Below are positions 22,378-32,134 of a DNA stretch of 64,000 nt, piece by piece (position 1 is the stretch's first letter; each line of letters starts with the position of its first letter). Location: contig BSBK01001118.1 in the NCBI GenBank assembly GCA_027943335.1, forward strand, positions 1,415,501-1,479,500, given 5' to 3'. The notes under the pieces are model-generated. The model was not told the DNA's origin, made no database searches, and saw only the letters and a program-made list of their open reading frames with translations. This DNA is from Chamaecyparis obtusa (Eukaryota > Streptophyta > Pinopsida > Cupressales > Cupressaceae). The position numbers and the translations under genes are program-made.

Positions 22378-24569
22378 TTCACAGATAACACTACTGCAAC
22401 CCTAAATAACAACTAGTTAGCAACTAAGGCAGAATAATATTAGAAATAAAAATAAAAATAATAGTTATTGACAAAGGCCAACTAAGTCCAGGAAAACAAA
22501 CAATTACTAACGGATTATTCCAAGAGGCCGACCTATCTAAGAAGAACAAAATAAATATCAGCAAACTTAAGCGATCATTATAATAAAGGCCGACCATGAT
22601 CAAAAAAGCAAAAAGAGCAGCATTTGGTTAAACAAACAACAATTAATTTGTGGCCCAAACTAGACTAAGGGTACATTATAAAAAATATTGAAATCTCTCT
22701 TAGTGAGCCAACTGGGATTTGATATGATGGTGTGCAGCTATGAAAAGGTGCAACCCTTGCCTAGGATATGTGTTGTCATGAAGAGATATGACTCCCTCCA
22801 ATGGAAGATATACAAGGGAGTAGAAGTCATCCAAGAAAGGGCATTGAAGAAGATAAATCAACATTCAAGCTAATACAAACTATAAACTTGGAAATTAATA
22901 TATATCACACACAAGATTCTACATTGTTCAGGTATTGTGGAATCAATTTAATGCATTATCATATGATTTAGCTAACTCCTTATATGTCTTCATTTGATAA
23001 GAAGTATGAATGAATGTCGTTATTTTACTGCTCCTAACCATAGTTACGCCGCCCTGGGGAACAGGGGGATGCGGGAATCGGGGGACAAGTTTCCGGGACG
23101 GGGGGACAGAGGGGCCTCAATTTGGGGACGGTGGGGGGACGGCGGCGGGGGACGAGGGGGTGTATATAGTATATACTATACATGTGGTACTTAAAATGCT
23201 AGTTACGAAAAAATTTATAACAATATAAGACATAAAGATGTAAAAATCATTGAACATTGAACATTGCATTATGCTTCGTATGGGTTCGTGTGTATATATA
23301 TATATGCATTATATATACAAAAAAAAAGAAATATACATAATTGTAAAACTAAATCATTTCATAGTATGAATCTATGATGCTTGATCATTGATCAATGCCA
23401 AATGTCAAAGTCTTCATAACTAGGTCTTAGGTAGTCTTTGTTGGTGGCTTTTTTCAAGTCCCTAGGTCCAGCAAATGAGGTTTGAGTGATTTTGGCCTGT
23501 TGGGAAGTCATGTTTGTCTAGGATTTGGGCGAGAGCTAAGCTAAGTCTGTCATAGAGATGGGGTTGAAACCAAGTGATTTGTGATAAAACGAATCAAAAC
23601 CCTTTGAGAATCCTTTTGTCAGCTTCAGTTTGACCTTAGAAAGCCATGATGGATTGTGGGAGGTAACCCTACTGAAGGCTTGCTGAATCCTGAAATTTGG
23701 CTAAGTCTGGAATTTTTCGAAAACCCCCAAAATCTAGAATCTGCATCTTAACTCTAATGCAGCTGGAACCTATCTCAAACATCTTGAAAGTATTTATACA
23801 ACTCCTATAAATCCTCCCGCCCCTGAACTGGACAATTGGAAACTCACATCAACACAAAAAATTAAAAACTTGTGTTTTTTGGCTTGCCGTGACAGGAGAC
23901 TTCTGGGCGTCCCCTCAGGGGTTGAGTTGACGCTTGGGCATCCCCAAGTCCTCAACGGGGACGTCGGGACATCCCCACGTCTCCTTGGGAATGGTGGCGG
24001 GACAATGGCGTCGTCGGGGACGCCGGAACACCGTCCCCGGTGCGTCCCTGTTTCGGGAATGGCAGGGATTTTGGGGGGGGGACGTGTCCCCGGCTTACTA
24101 TGCTCCTAACGTATGATTCATAATGAAGTAGGACTGTATGATTAATGTGGATGAAGATTGCTTTAGGATTATAGCCAATCCACCACCCCATTAAGGAGGA
24201 GAGGTGGGGCATACAAGGAGTGCAAGTAGCATAAAGGCCCATTCAATTAGTGGCAACCCAAGTGGCGCTGAGAGGCCAAATGGCGGGTGCCATTAATCAG
24301 CTTCTGGGCTTGATGGATAGGCTCAATGTGCCTTATATGATCTCCTAGGTGCTTCATGAGGAGGATGGGTTCTTGGAAAAAGCCTTAAGGGAATCTCATG
24401 TACATAAGGAGTATTATTCTAACAACTATAATTCTCTTTGGAACATTGCTGAATTATATGTTTATTTATCTATTAATAACTAACCTGGTTGCAGGCTCTA
24501 AATCAAGGCGTAATCCAAACCTCATTCAAGAATTCTAGGGCAAATTAAGTTCTAATAGGGGATATTACA
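22378..24569 (+). repeat. L right (3') LTR, split by a hAT derivative
   Basis: LTR sequence at 22378-23038 and 24103-24569, starting TGTCATGCCCTTC and ending GGGGATATTACA. It aligns with the left LTR after removal of the inserted elements. Confidence 0.82.
23039..24102. mobile_element. 1064-bp non-autonomous GGGAC-type hAT element
   Basis: Perfect 8-bp duplication CTCCTAAC (23031-23038 and 24103-24110). The ends CATAGTTACGCCG and, from the right, CATAGTAAGCCGG are related to each other. The first 120 bp and the last 220 bp are packed with GGGGAC and GTCCC; the middle is AT-rich and non-coding. The empty site is preserved in the left LTR of L. Confidence 0.87.
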
Positions 24570-24714
24570 AGTTCGTTATGCAAATTATTGAATAATTATC
24601 ATTTATTCATAATTTTGATTTATTTTTTATTTAATGCTTTATTTATTTATTAAAAAACATTTTCAAGTTAAAGGGGTGACTTGGCTCTAATCAGGGACAT
24701 CACCACGTGTTGTT
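24570..24714 (-). repeat. J left (3') LTR, remainder
   Basis: Aligns with 36805-36944, the outer end of the right LTR (CAAATTATTGAATAATTA, then ACATT..CAAGTTAAAGGG). It ends near CATCACCA where the right LTR has CGTCACA. There is no clear polypurine tract beside it, so J's internal sequence may be truncated here. Confidence 0.78.
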
Positions 24715-24744
24715 GGTCCTCAAGCAACTTTAGATTTGGATCCA

Positions 24745-25430
24745 CGCTTTCCACATTACATCATTTGTGCCCTCGCCAAAGAATACCTCTCTAGCATTTG
24801 TCCCTTTCCGAAACACCTATGCCCTGGTTGCCACAATTCTCTGCATGTGAAGCATAGCTTTTTGCTTCGCAATTCATTTTTAGACACCTCTACTTGGTAT
24901 GTTTTAGGAGGTAGCAAGCTTTTTTAAAAAGATTTCTTTAATAGCATGGTAGATGCTTGCTTGGAACTCAATCTGTCCTAAGTCACTGAATCTTCAAAAA
25001 TCAGAGCCCTTTTGATGGCTTCTTGTAATGAGCTCAGATCAAATGCCCCTACTAAACCTTTAAGAGATTTGGCTAGGCCTTCCACAAAGAATACTGTGAG
25101 GCTTCTTTCTGACACATCAGAAATCATTACCTAAAGCTTTTGAAATTCTGCTACACAGTCTTCCACCTTACCCTCTTGCTTCAGCTGTGCTAACTCTCTA
25201 AAATAGTTTTTGGATCCAAACTATCCAACGTTTCTATCATTCTTTGGCTGAAATCTTCCAAGTTGGTAATTGAATCATGCATTTGGGTTACCATGCCATG
25301 GTACCATAGTTCGTGAGCCACTCCTTTGAGATGCAATGTGGTAAATTTGATAGCCTCTTCCTCAAACATTGAATTCAACGAAAATCATGTGTTTAATCTC
25401 TGCAACCAAACCCTTGTTGAAGAATTACCA
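24745..25430 (-). pseudogene. J gag, C-terminal part (minus strand)
   Basis: Reading leftward from element I the minus strand shows a retrotransposon gag core (EAIKFTTLHLKGVAHELWYH, then DFSQRMIETLD). It is followed by a degraded region and a zinc-knuckle-like motif (CFTCRELWQPGHRC, near 24860), where H and the last C keep knuckle-like spacing. Element D has a homologous KLCLSYKEPWEPEHRC near 54165. The frame stops near 24745, a few bases from the LTR. Gag would normally form the retrotransposon particle; this copy carries frame breaks and is split by element I. Confidence 0.75.
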
Positions 25431-25435
25431 ATACC

Positions 25436-25740
25436 TGTTGTCGGGATAATTGTATGTACGGGTTATTATGTTAGTAAAGTATTATGTTACTCTCGGTCAT
25501 TAGTGACCGAGAGGTTAGACAGTTACGTCACGACGCTTCGATCGTGGCCCTTCGGGTACTTTATATACCCTCTCGGAGGATGGACATGGGAGATAATATT
25601 GTATAATCATTATGATATAAATGTACTTGCCAGTCTCGAATGATTAATGAAAGTATTTATTATTCTCTGATATATTCTGTGTTTATTCTATTTCCCGTAC
25701 TATGTCTGTGCAATACTAAGTTTACCCCAGCGGGTAAACA
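25436..25740 (+). repeat. I 5' LTR
   Basis: 305 bp, TGTTGTCGGG to GGGTAAACA. It contains a hairpin CTCTCGGTCA-TTAG-TGACCGAGAG (25490-25513), TTACGTCA (25523-25530), which has the ACGT core bound by plant bZIP factors, and a TATA-like TTTATATA (25560-25567). Confidence 0.93.
25560..25567 (+). promoter_or_regulatory. TATA-like box in I 5' LTR
   Basis: TTTATATA inside GGGTACTTTATATACCC, conserved in the 3' LTR near 30494. Position in the middle of the LTR suits the U3 promoter. Transcription start inferred only. Confidence 0.6.
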
Positions 25741-25742
25741 TC

Positions 25743-25755
25743 TGGCGCCGTTGCC
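25743..25755 (+). promoter_or_regulatory. I primer-binding site, tRNA-Asp type
   Basis: TGGCGCCGTTGCC, two bases after the LTR, is complementary to the 3' end of plant tRNA-Asp(GTC). The match ends after 13 bases. Confidence 0.8.
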
Positions 25756-25791
25756 TAGACGTACTCGGGAAGAGAAGTGAGGAAAGGATTT

Positions 25792-27242
25792 ATGCCCAAT
25801 GTTTTAAATAAAGATAGAAATAGAAAAGTGAGAAATGATGACGAAGAGGCCGCACACGCAGCTCTAATCTCCGCACAGCAGTGTGAACGTCGCTATAGGC
25901 TAAGGCAACTTGCCAAAGACCAGCTTGCCGGAGGGTTGCCCAAAGGGGACCTCGGAAGTGGTACATAGGGTGCAGAAGCCGAAGAGGAGTTCACTTCTTC
26001 GGAACGGAGAGTGCAGAGTCGGGAAGAGTTACTTGAGGAGACACGGGCGAGAAGAACCTTTCTCCAAGAGGAGAGAGTACGGTTTGAGGTGGGTCTCCGT
26101 ACACCAGGTGCAGAGAACCAAACCGGCGGAGAGGGTGATACTGCAGAGGGTGGCACGAGTGCACCAGCAGACCCTCCGTTGGAACCGAGAACCCCGCACA
26201 GTACGGTCCCACCAGTCACACAACTACCGCAAGGGCAAGTGCCATCGGTGAACAATACACATAGTACTCAAGGAGGTGCGCGTACGAGTGGCATCAGCGC
26301 GCCGCCTCCACCGCGGCCAACCATGGCGGTGAACAAGCAGAAGTTACCAAAGTTCATGGGACAATCGAAGGAAGATCCAGTTCGGCACTGCCGAACGTGC
26401 GAAACTATATGGACTACGCACGGGGTAACTGACAAGAATGAATGGATCCGCCAGTTCCCTGCAACACTGAGGGAAGGTGCCATTGATTGGTACTCGGATG
26501 TTGACTAGACGAGCCTGACGACATGGGACCAAGTCAAAATGCCTTCCAGACAGAGTTTCAATTGTTACGAGATGATAATGAGATATTAGCGGAAATCTAC
26601 AACACTAAGCAAGCGAAGGATGAGTCCGTTCGTGCGTACGGACGGCGACTCAAAGAACTCATCGGGAAGATGGAGTCGGCCCCAGCGGACGAATTGAAGA
26701 AGAGGTGGTTCATAGAGGGACTCAAAACCTCCCTACGAAAGAAAATGAAGATAGTTCCACCTACTTCGTACAGTAATGCATACAACCGAGCAATGGATTT
26801 AGAGAGTGAGTGTAAGACCTCCAAGAAGATGAGGTCATCTTCTGACGATGACTCGGAGACTGAAAGCAGTGAGGATGGGTCGAGCAAGAAAGTGCTCGCG
26901 TTGCAAAAAGACCTTGAAAGAATGATGAAAGAACTCAAGGCCGCCAAGGGAAGTACCAGTAAGACAGGAGAAGATACGGTGTGGTGCACGGACTGCAAGG
27001 AAGCAAGCCACACAAAAGGTTCTTGTCCGAAGAAGGCTTTTTGCGATATCTGCCAAATCGCAGGACATTCCACTAAAGAATGTCCCTACAACCTGAGGGC
27101 GAGAAATCAACAAGTGCTCTATGCACAGGAGCAACCTTCCACGTCTGGTACTGGCGGACAACAAAATGCTCCATCATCCGGCGGGTATGGAAACAACCGA
27201 CGGGGAGGCCGAGGCAATGATGAGAACAAGCCGCGGGTCTAG
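25792..27242 (+). pseudogene. I gag (capsid core and first two zinc knuckles), broken
   Basis: The ATG at 25792 starts MPNVLNKDRNRK as in A and H. After stops at 25966 and 26506 and a frame change, the capsid core reads KLPKFMGQSKEDPVRHCRTC, EWIRQFPATLREGAIDWYSD, then FQTEFQLL and KELIGKMESAPADELKKRW. A serine/acid-rich, coiled-coil-like linker leads to two CCHC knuckles, CTDCKEASHTKGSC and CDICQIAGHSTKEC (26985-27087), and a Gly/Arg/Asn tail. The frame closes with UAG at 27240-27242, and the same frame continues into two more knuckles. Gag packages the element RNA; the knuckles bind it. Confidence 0.85.
27240..27242 (+). promoter_or_regulatory. In-frame UAG shared with element A (possible readthrough site)
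   Basis: The context is PRV-UAG-YDAKGRPM. Element A has PRI-UAG-YDAKGRPM at 48333-48335. Both sides are in the same frame in both copies (starts 27264 and 26523 differ by 741; 48357 and 47799 by 558). A programmed leaky stop is possible, but a stop inherited by a non-autonomous lineage explains it as well. Confidence 0.45.
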
Positions 27243-27263
27243 TATGACGCGAAGGGGAGGCCC

Positions 27264-28877
27264 ATGATACAGTGCAGGAGTTGTAACCAATGGGGACATT
27301 ATGCCCGTGACTGTCAGAATGAGGCTACCGCTCCACTAAAACTGTGTCGGTGGTGCGGACCGGGGAACCATGAGGATGCTAATTGTCCGAAGCCCGGCTG
27401 CAACATCCTAGACATGGAACGAGAGGGCACGGAGAAGGTCCTCGCAATCACACGCGGGCAAATGAAGAAGGCCACATATCCTCACCCTCTGACAGAGAAA
27501 CAAAGGATGCTTGAGGCGAAGGCTGAGATCGCGAAGGGTATGGAGGACCGAAGGGATTCCACAGATGTTGGCATTTCTACTCGAGCAATGGCCGAACAAA
27601 ATATTTTAAGGCAGATAATGCAATTGGAGGTACCAGTAAAGGTCAAGGACCTATTGGAAACGCTGCCGCATCTCAAAACGGCTCAATTCCTTGGGCAAAA
27701 CATTCCAGCAAGCACAGTTGAACGAACGGAGATCACGAGTGGCTCTGCAACCGACCCCATGACGCTATCGATAAATAATGGGCGGAATCCCGCAGTGGTG
27801 GAGATGGGTATTTTGGGTACCATCCTCACGAACACAATTGTCAACGATGGGTCGGGCGTCAATGTCCTCCCAGAAGAAACTTGGAAAAGCTTGGGGAAAC
27901 CGACGCTGTGGCCACCGACTTTCAATTTATTGGGGGCCGACCAACACGGTATTAAGCCTCTCGGTACACTGATGGCGCAGCAGGTGACTATTGGAACCCA
28001 GCCTTTCACCTTAGATTTTGTTGTAATCCCTCTTAAGCAGAAGGGGTATGATGCCATCCTAGGTAGAGGGTGGTTGGTGACGGCCCGAGCCGATCATAAT
28101 TGGAAGAAAAACACCCTCGCATTTGAAAAGGGGGGAAGGAAGTTTGTAGTGGACCTCAACACGCAGATGGTTGGGGAGGAAATGGCATCCGATTCAGAGT
28201 CAGACGACGGGATGGGCGGAGAGGAAGGAAACATGGAACCTAATGCCGAAGGGATACTGAAAGTGGAGGATGATACAGATTCGATGGACGGTCTATTCCA
28301 CTGGCAAATGGGTGATTATGAATTATTTCCGCCGTCCTGCAACATATTGAAGATTGAGGAAGCCGAGAGTGAGTTCCCTCCGGAATATACAGCATACCGA
28401 GAAGGGGAAGTCAAAAGGAAAGAAAGCCTTGCCCAGGAGTTTCGGAAGGAGGAACCCATCTGGCACAAAGAAGCAAAGTTGGAAAAAATAAATCTTGGGG
28501 ATGAGAGAAATCTGAAACCCATCGTTATGGGAGACAACTGGAATCCTGTGTGGAGGACCGTAGCCTTCAAAATCTTGATTCTCCTTCTTATGTACGGGAA
28601 CGAGATTGTGGTCCCTGTAGAATTTATGGTTCCAAGCTTTTGGATCGCCATTGAAAATAGACTCGGCGACAAGGAGAGGGAACGACTGCACACTCTGTGG
28701 GCTCTCGACGAACGGACACATGACGGCGGCAACGGGACCAAATTGAAACTTTACCCGGAGAGGATGGATCCGAAAGGAGAGACAGAGCAACCGAGAGGGA
28801 CTCGGCAAGCGTCCGTACGGGTGACTAGAGAAGCCTCTGGACAGAAAATTGAAAAACACCCGTACGGCTATGCATGA
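27264..28877 (+). CDS. I second ORF: two zinc knuckles, aspartic protease, integrase tail
   Basis: A 537-residue frame, in phase with gag across the UAG. Residues 4-17 and 28-41 are CCHC knuckles (CRSCNQWGHYARDC and CRWCGPGNHEDANC). A charged linker precedes a retropepsin-like domain with NDGSGVNVLPEETW (active-site region, near 27843; the usual pattern is DGGS/DSG, so the first residues are altered) and the flap/C-terminal motif AILGRGWL (near 28053). An acidic stretch follows. The frame then jumps from NWNPVWRTVAF to VPVEFMVPSFWIAIENRL (near 28614), which matches the end of integrases. RT, RNase H and the integrase core are missing at this junction, as in A. It is the longest open frame in the window; product activity is doubtful. 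Confidence 0.75.
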   Translation: MIQCRSCNQWGHYARDCQNEATAPLKLCRWCGPGNHEDANCPKPGCNILDMEREGTEKVLAITRGQMKKATYPHPLTEKQRMLEAKAEIAKGMEDRRDSTDVGISTRAMAEQNILRQIMQLEVPVKVKDLLETLPHLKTAQFLGQNIPASTVERTEITSGSATDPMTLSINNGRNPAVVEMGILGTILTNTIVNDGSGVNVLPEETWKSLGKPTLWPPTFNLLGADQHGIKPLGTLMAQQVTIGTQPFTLDFVVIPLKQKGYDAILGRGWLVTARADHNWKKNTLAFEKGGRKFVVDLNTQMVGEEMASDSESDDGMGGEEGNMEPNAEGILKVEDDTDSMDGLFHWQMGDYELFPPSCNILKIEEAESEFPPEYTAYREGEVKRKESLAQEFRKEEPIWHKEAKLEKINLGDERNLKPIVMGDNWNPVWRTVAFKILILLLMYGNEIVVPVEFMVPSFWIAIENRLGDKERERLHTLWALDERTHDGGNGTKLKLYPERMDPKGETEQPRGTRQASVRVTREASGQKIEKHPYGYA

Positions 28878-29480
28878 CCGTACGGTGGAAAAAAAAAATT
28901 TTAAAAAAAACAATTAAAAAAAAACAAAAGAAAAAAAAAGATCAGACCGTACGGCCGTACGGCATTCAAAAGTGCCACAACATTGTAGGATGTCGTACAG
29001 ATGTCAAGTGCCGTACGGCAATAGCATCCATGCCCGTACGTTAATAACATCCGCAATATAAGGTGTCGTATGGCTGTCAAGTGTCATACGGCTGTGCAAT
29101 ACACGGCAACCCGAGAGCACCGTACGGTGGTAACATCTATGGTGTTTAAAATACCGTACAGTTAAAACGCAGTTTGTACGGCGCCGTACGGAAAGAGTGA
29201 CAGTATATAGTTGAGCCGTACGGCACTCAAACCCGCAGTCAATGCCGTACGGCAACAAGACCCAGCATCGGCCCTTTTTTTTAATGCAGCAGTCACCATA
29301 CGGAAGGAAAGAAATAAAACGTGTCCGAAAACAAAATACCGTACGAACAGAGGACGCATAGCGAGGACAGGTTCGGAAATAATTGTCGTAGAAACAAAGG
29401 GAGGAGCCACATCCGTACGATCGTTCCATTACTAAGAGCTGGAAAAATCCATACAGTTCATAAAAAGCACATGCTGTACG
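28805..29480. repeat. Array of CCGTACGG palindromes in I 3' region
   Basis: About a dozen exact CGTACGG or CCGTACGG octamers and many one-base variants (TGTACGG, CATACGG, CGTATGG) recur every 20-60 bp, twice back to back (28946 and 29176). The block begins in the end of the second ORF and continues through non-coding sequence. Element A has CACCGAACGGT-type words at the same place (50220-50420). A 257-residue frame on the minus strand across this block is an accident of the repeats. Confidence 0.8.
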
Positions 29481-29758
29481 GCTAGGGAGAACAAAGCCGG
29501 AGAAATTTGAAAGATGGTAATTGATGGCAAGGATTGGCAACAGCCGAGGAAAAGTTTTGTTAAAAAAAAAAAAAAACGACGACAAATCAAAACAGTTCAA
29601 AATGAGTAACTTATGGTACCGAAGGGAAGGGCATAATGAGGCAGTAAGGAAAACGCAAGCAGTTTGCAGAAAAGAGTATGGGATCAGAAGAAAATCACAA
29701 AATGGTGTGTTCCATAGACTTTTGTGTGGGTTTGAGAGTGCTAATTTGGTCTTGGCGG

Positions 29759-29799
29759 CGGGGGCGCTGCCCCTCAACCCCGCTGGGGGCGTTGCCCCC
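29759..29799. repeat. Two GC-rich hairpins conserved in A and I
   Basis: GGGGC-GCT-GCCCC (near 29761-29773) is followed by GGGGGC-GTT-GCCCCC (29785-29799). Element A has GGGGC-GTT-GCCCC at 50737-50749. Both lie downstream of the shared AAAATCACAAAAATGGTGT-like block. Confidence 0.75.
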
Positions 29800-29839
29800 T
29801 AGACCCCCAGTCGGTTCAGTTATCAGCCCTTGGAGAGTG

Positions 29840-30330
29840 TGACCTATTGATGAGATCGGAGCTGCTACAGGCATGGAGTGTCTGCATGCCGGAGGTGAAG
29901 AGAGCACTGGAGCAAGTCTTTCAAGAGGGGTACTACGCTTTGAGGCACTTGGAGTAGGTGTTGGCTGGACGTGAGACTGTCTTGGTGGATGCATAGAGAG
30001 CTCGGAGGAGCTGACCACCCGGTTGGAGGCAATAGAGCAACACTTAGCTCAGCGTACCCAGGAGTGAAGGCGGTACAGGTGCCTATCGAGGTTAGATTGG
30101 CTCGGAAGACAGTGTTGTTTGAACAAGAGTTAGCAGAGGCTATAGCTGAAAAGTATGTTTTGGAGACAAGTTTGGTGCAGGCACGGGAGGAATGTGATGT
30201 AATGGAAAAAGAACTACGACACAACATTGTTGGGGAGGGCGGCACTTCAGCTTTTTCAGGGATGCCTCTCTGCCCCTTCTCAGTGATTTTCTTCTTCTAT
30301 GTGGTGTATTTCATCTCCCTGTTGTTGTAA
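29840..30330 (+). pseudogene. I extra 3' ORF: helical, coiled-coil-like protein, broken
   Basis: Between the integrase tail and the 3' LTR, separated frames read ELLQAWSVCMPEVKRALEQ, EGYYALRHLE, GRETVLVDA and then LARKTVLFEQELAEAIAEKY and LETSLVQAREECDVMEKEL. They are rich in E, A, L and Q with heptad-like spacing. Element A keeps the same blocks at 51035-51474, so a real gene once stood here. I do not recognise its family. The last residues in I (SVIFFFYVVYFISLLL) are hydrophobic, whereas A ends differently (LLQGCPSTPSQ), so a frameshift probably creates that tail. Extra 3' ORFs occur in some Tat-lineage elements, but function is unknown. Confidence 0.55.
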
Positions 30331-30349
30331 GTCGTCGGAGACGACTTGT

Positions 30350-30368
30350 GTTTTTTTGGGGGGGATGA
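30350..30368 (+). promoter_or_regulatory. I polypurine tract
   Basis: TTTTTTTGGGGGGGATGA directly precedes the 3' LTR. Element A has the same arrangement (TTTTTTGGGGGGGGATGA at 51538-51556). The G run is the likely plus-strand primer. Confidence 0.7.
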
Positions 30369-30671
30369 TGTTGTCGGGATAATTGTATGTACGGGTTATT
30401 ATGTTAGTAAAGTATTATGTTACTCTCGGTCGTTAGTAACCGAGAGGTTAGACAGTTACGTCACGACGCTTCAGTCGTGGCCCTTCGGGTACTTTATATA
30501 CCCTCTCGGAGGATGGACATGGGAGATAATATTGTATAATCATTATGATATAAATGTACTTGCCAGTCTCGAATGATTAATGAAAGTATTTATTATTCTC
30601 TGATATATTCTGTGTTTATTATATTTCCCGTACTGTCTGTGCAATACTAAGTTTACCCCAGCGGGTAAACA
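30369..30671 (+). repeat. I 3' LTR
   Basis: 303 bp, nearly identical to the 5' LTR. Differences seen include CATTAGTGACC versus CGTTAGTAACC, which shortens the hairpin stem, and CGATCG versus CAGTCG. Confidence 0.93.
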
Positions 30672-30676
30672 ATACC

Positions 30677-31157
30677 ATCAAAAGGAGAGGTGATTTTCCC
30701 AACCGGTGTTGTATGTCTTTCATCTCTTCATACCTTCTCCTCCTATGCCTAGTCCTTGTTTTCATCTCATAAAATTCAGTGAAGGTCATGTCCCTGCATA
30801 TGACAACACTCAAGCCATTGTATTCATCATTAAATTTTGTCATCTCATCTTCCTGATCAGGTTGTTCTTCCTTTCTGTTTTCTGCCCCCTCTTTTACCAG
30901 AAATTTGGCCCCAAACATTTGTGTGTTCACTGAGGCCTTCGCACCACCTGAGCTGCTTTCTTCTTCTCCATTCTGTACTGGTCTTCCAGTACTTAGTTAC
31001 TGATTCACTCTTAAAAGTTGAACCATCTCCATCATGGTACCTCTCATGTTGGTATGGAACTCTCTAGTCTCCCTAATGAATTCTTGAGAATTTCCCTCTT
31101 CCCTGTCTCCCGTGGCCTTCTTTCTAACTGCTGGCTACGTTGGTCCCTATCGCTCAT
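30677..31157 (-). pseudogene. J gag, N-terminal part (minus strand)
   Basis: From the ATG at 31157 the minus strand reads MSDRDQRSQQLERRPRETGK, with a stop about 35 codons later. A second segment (NGLSVVICRDMTFTEFYEMKTRTR, about 30820-30750) resembles the linker before the gag core. The gene resumes beyond element I at 25430. It begins about 30 bp inside the primer site at 31187-31198, as expected. No capsid motifs are visible in this part. Confidence 0.6.
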
Positions 31158-31186
31158 TAATTACCCTCAGGCTGGCAGGATGCCAA

Positions 31187-31198
31187 GCTCTGATACCA
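31187..31198 (-). promoter_or_regulatory. J primer-binding site, initiator tRNA-Met
   Basis: The minus strand reads TGGTATCAGAGC next to the right LTR, the standard complement of the 3' end of plant initiator tRNA-Met. Confidence 0.88.
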
Positions 31199-31935
31199 CT
31201 GAAATAATCCAGGTAGGAAATACTGCAAATTTCACTGTAACTAATATTGCAACCACTAAACTGATTTTCAGAATAACATATCAACCCAGTAAAACAAAAG
31301 TTTCAGAAAGTTTGCACACAGAACTAAAATCAGATTCCCTTATTCATGAAACCATTCTGATACACATACACATTCTTGCAAATAATATAATCTGATTGTT
31401 TATAACAGAATCACATACAGAATTTGAACTTCATGAACATAAATATGAGATGGGCCACATGAATTCATACCGGCATTCTCTCTATGTTGTTCTTGTTCTT
31501 TGTTGAGTTGAAACGATCACCGATTGCAGGCTTGCATTTCAAGGTGCAAGCGATAGCAGCAACACCCTGGACATCCACCTCTCCTTTGATCCTGTGCTCA
31601 AATAGAAGAACATGAGATATCAATGCACCTACAACTCCTCCATAACCATTTTTCTGAACTCGCCTTCTCCTCTAATTGCAGTGTTAGAACTCAGTCCTGC
31701 AACTGAGGAGACATCAACGTTTATTGGCTTGTTGTCATCTGGGACACATAGCAAGACTATGCTTGTCGTTGGGTGTCAGCTAATACCACCTCAGTCTGTA
31801 GCCTCCCTTGATGAATCAAACTTGTAGAGGGTCAGGTCACATCAAATTGGATACCGTTGGAAATTACTGAACCAAGGTAATTTTGTGCTTGATAATAAGT
31901 TGTCAGGGATTTTGCCTTACCAAAGATGGATACTC

Positions 31936-32134
31936 TATTAGAATATTATTATTTTATTACTTTAATGGTCATCTTTTGTATATGATGTAAATTAGATAGA
32001 TAAGATCGATTACTTGATCTTCTTCAGTTTCTTATTAGAAACTTTCTATTTTGTACATTTGTAAAATTCTTTATAATGATCTCTTTGATCATTTGTTAAT
32101 ACAACAATTATTTTACCAATTACTTTATGTAATA
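31936..32134 (+). repeat. K 5' LTR (TA...TA)
   Basis: 199 bp. It matches the 3' LTR except for a 6-8 bp difference (GATTACTTGATC versus GATC) and a few substitutions. Confidence 0.87.

Larger units (their letters stand above)
16739..24569 (+). mobile_element. Element L: LTR retrotransposon without recognisable coding, inserted in J's LTR
   Basis: The LTRs run 16739-18771 and 22378-24569; each is about 1.13 kb once the inserted hAT-like elements are removed. They start TGTCATGCCC and end GGGAACATTACA / GGGGATATTACA. TTGGTATCAAAG (18883-18894) after the left LTR fits an initiator-Met primer site, and GAGGAGGGCAAAT (22365-22377) before the right LTR is a plausible polypurine tract. The interior (about 2.7 kb without insertions) shows no gag or pol that I can recognise, so L looks like a large non-autonomous derivative. 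The flanks do not give a clean 5-bp duplication, but the J LTR resumes correctly on both sides. Confidence 0.8.
25436..30671 (+). mobile_element. Element I: non-autonomous gypsy-type element (gag, protease, integrase tail)
   Basis: A 5236-bp element with near-identical LTRs (25436-25740 and 30369-30671) and a perfect 5-bp duplication ATACC (25431-25435 and 30672-30676), inserted in J's gag. It has a tRNA-Asp primer site, a gag with four zinc knuckles interrupted by one UAG, an aspartic protease, the C-terminal end of an integrase and an extra 3' ORF. Reverse transcriptase, RNase H and the integrase core are missing. Primer type and protease style suggest the Tat/Athila side of Ty3/gypsy (inference). 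The LTRs differ at only about five or six places by eye, so this is one of the youngest insertions in the window. Confidence 0.9.

Noticed and set aside
24736..24927. Plus-strand frame with Cys-His pattern (CPGCHNSLH)
   Set aside because: Antisense of the zinc-knuckle-like part of J's gag.
28323..28913. 196-residue minus-strand frame
   Set aside because: Antisense to the protease/integrase-tail frame of I, with no recognisable motif.
29004..29777. 257-residue minus-strand frame, the longest there
   Set aside because: Runs through the CCGTACGG array; its codons mirror the repeats, and element A has nothing similar.
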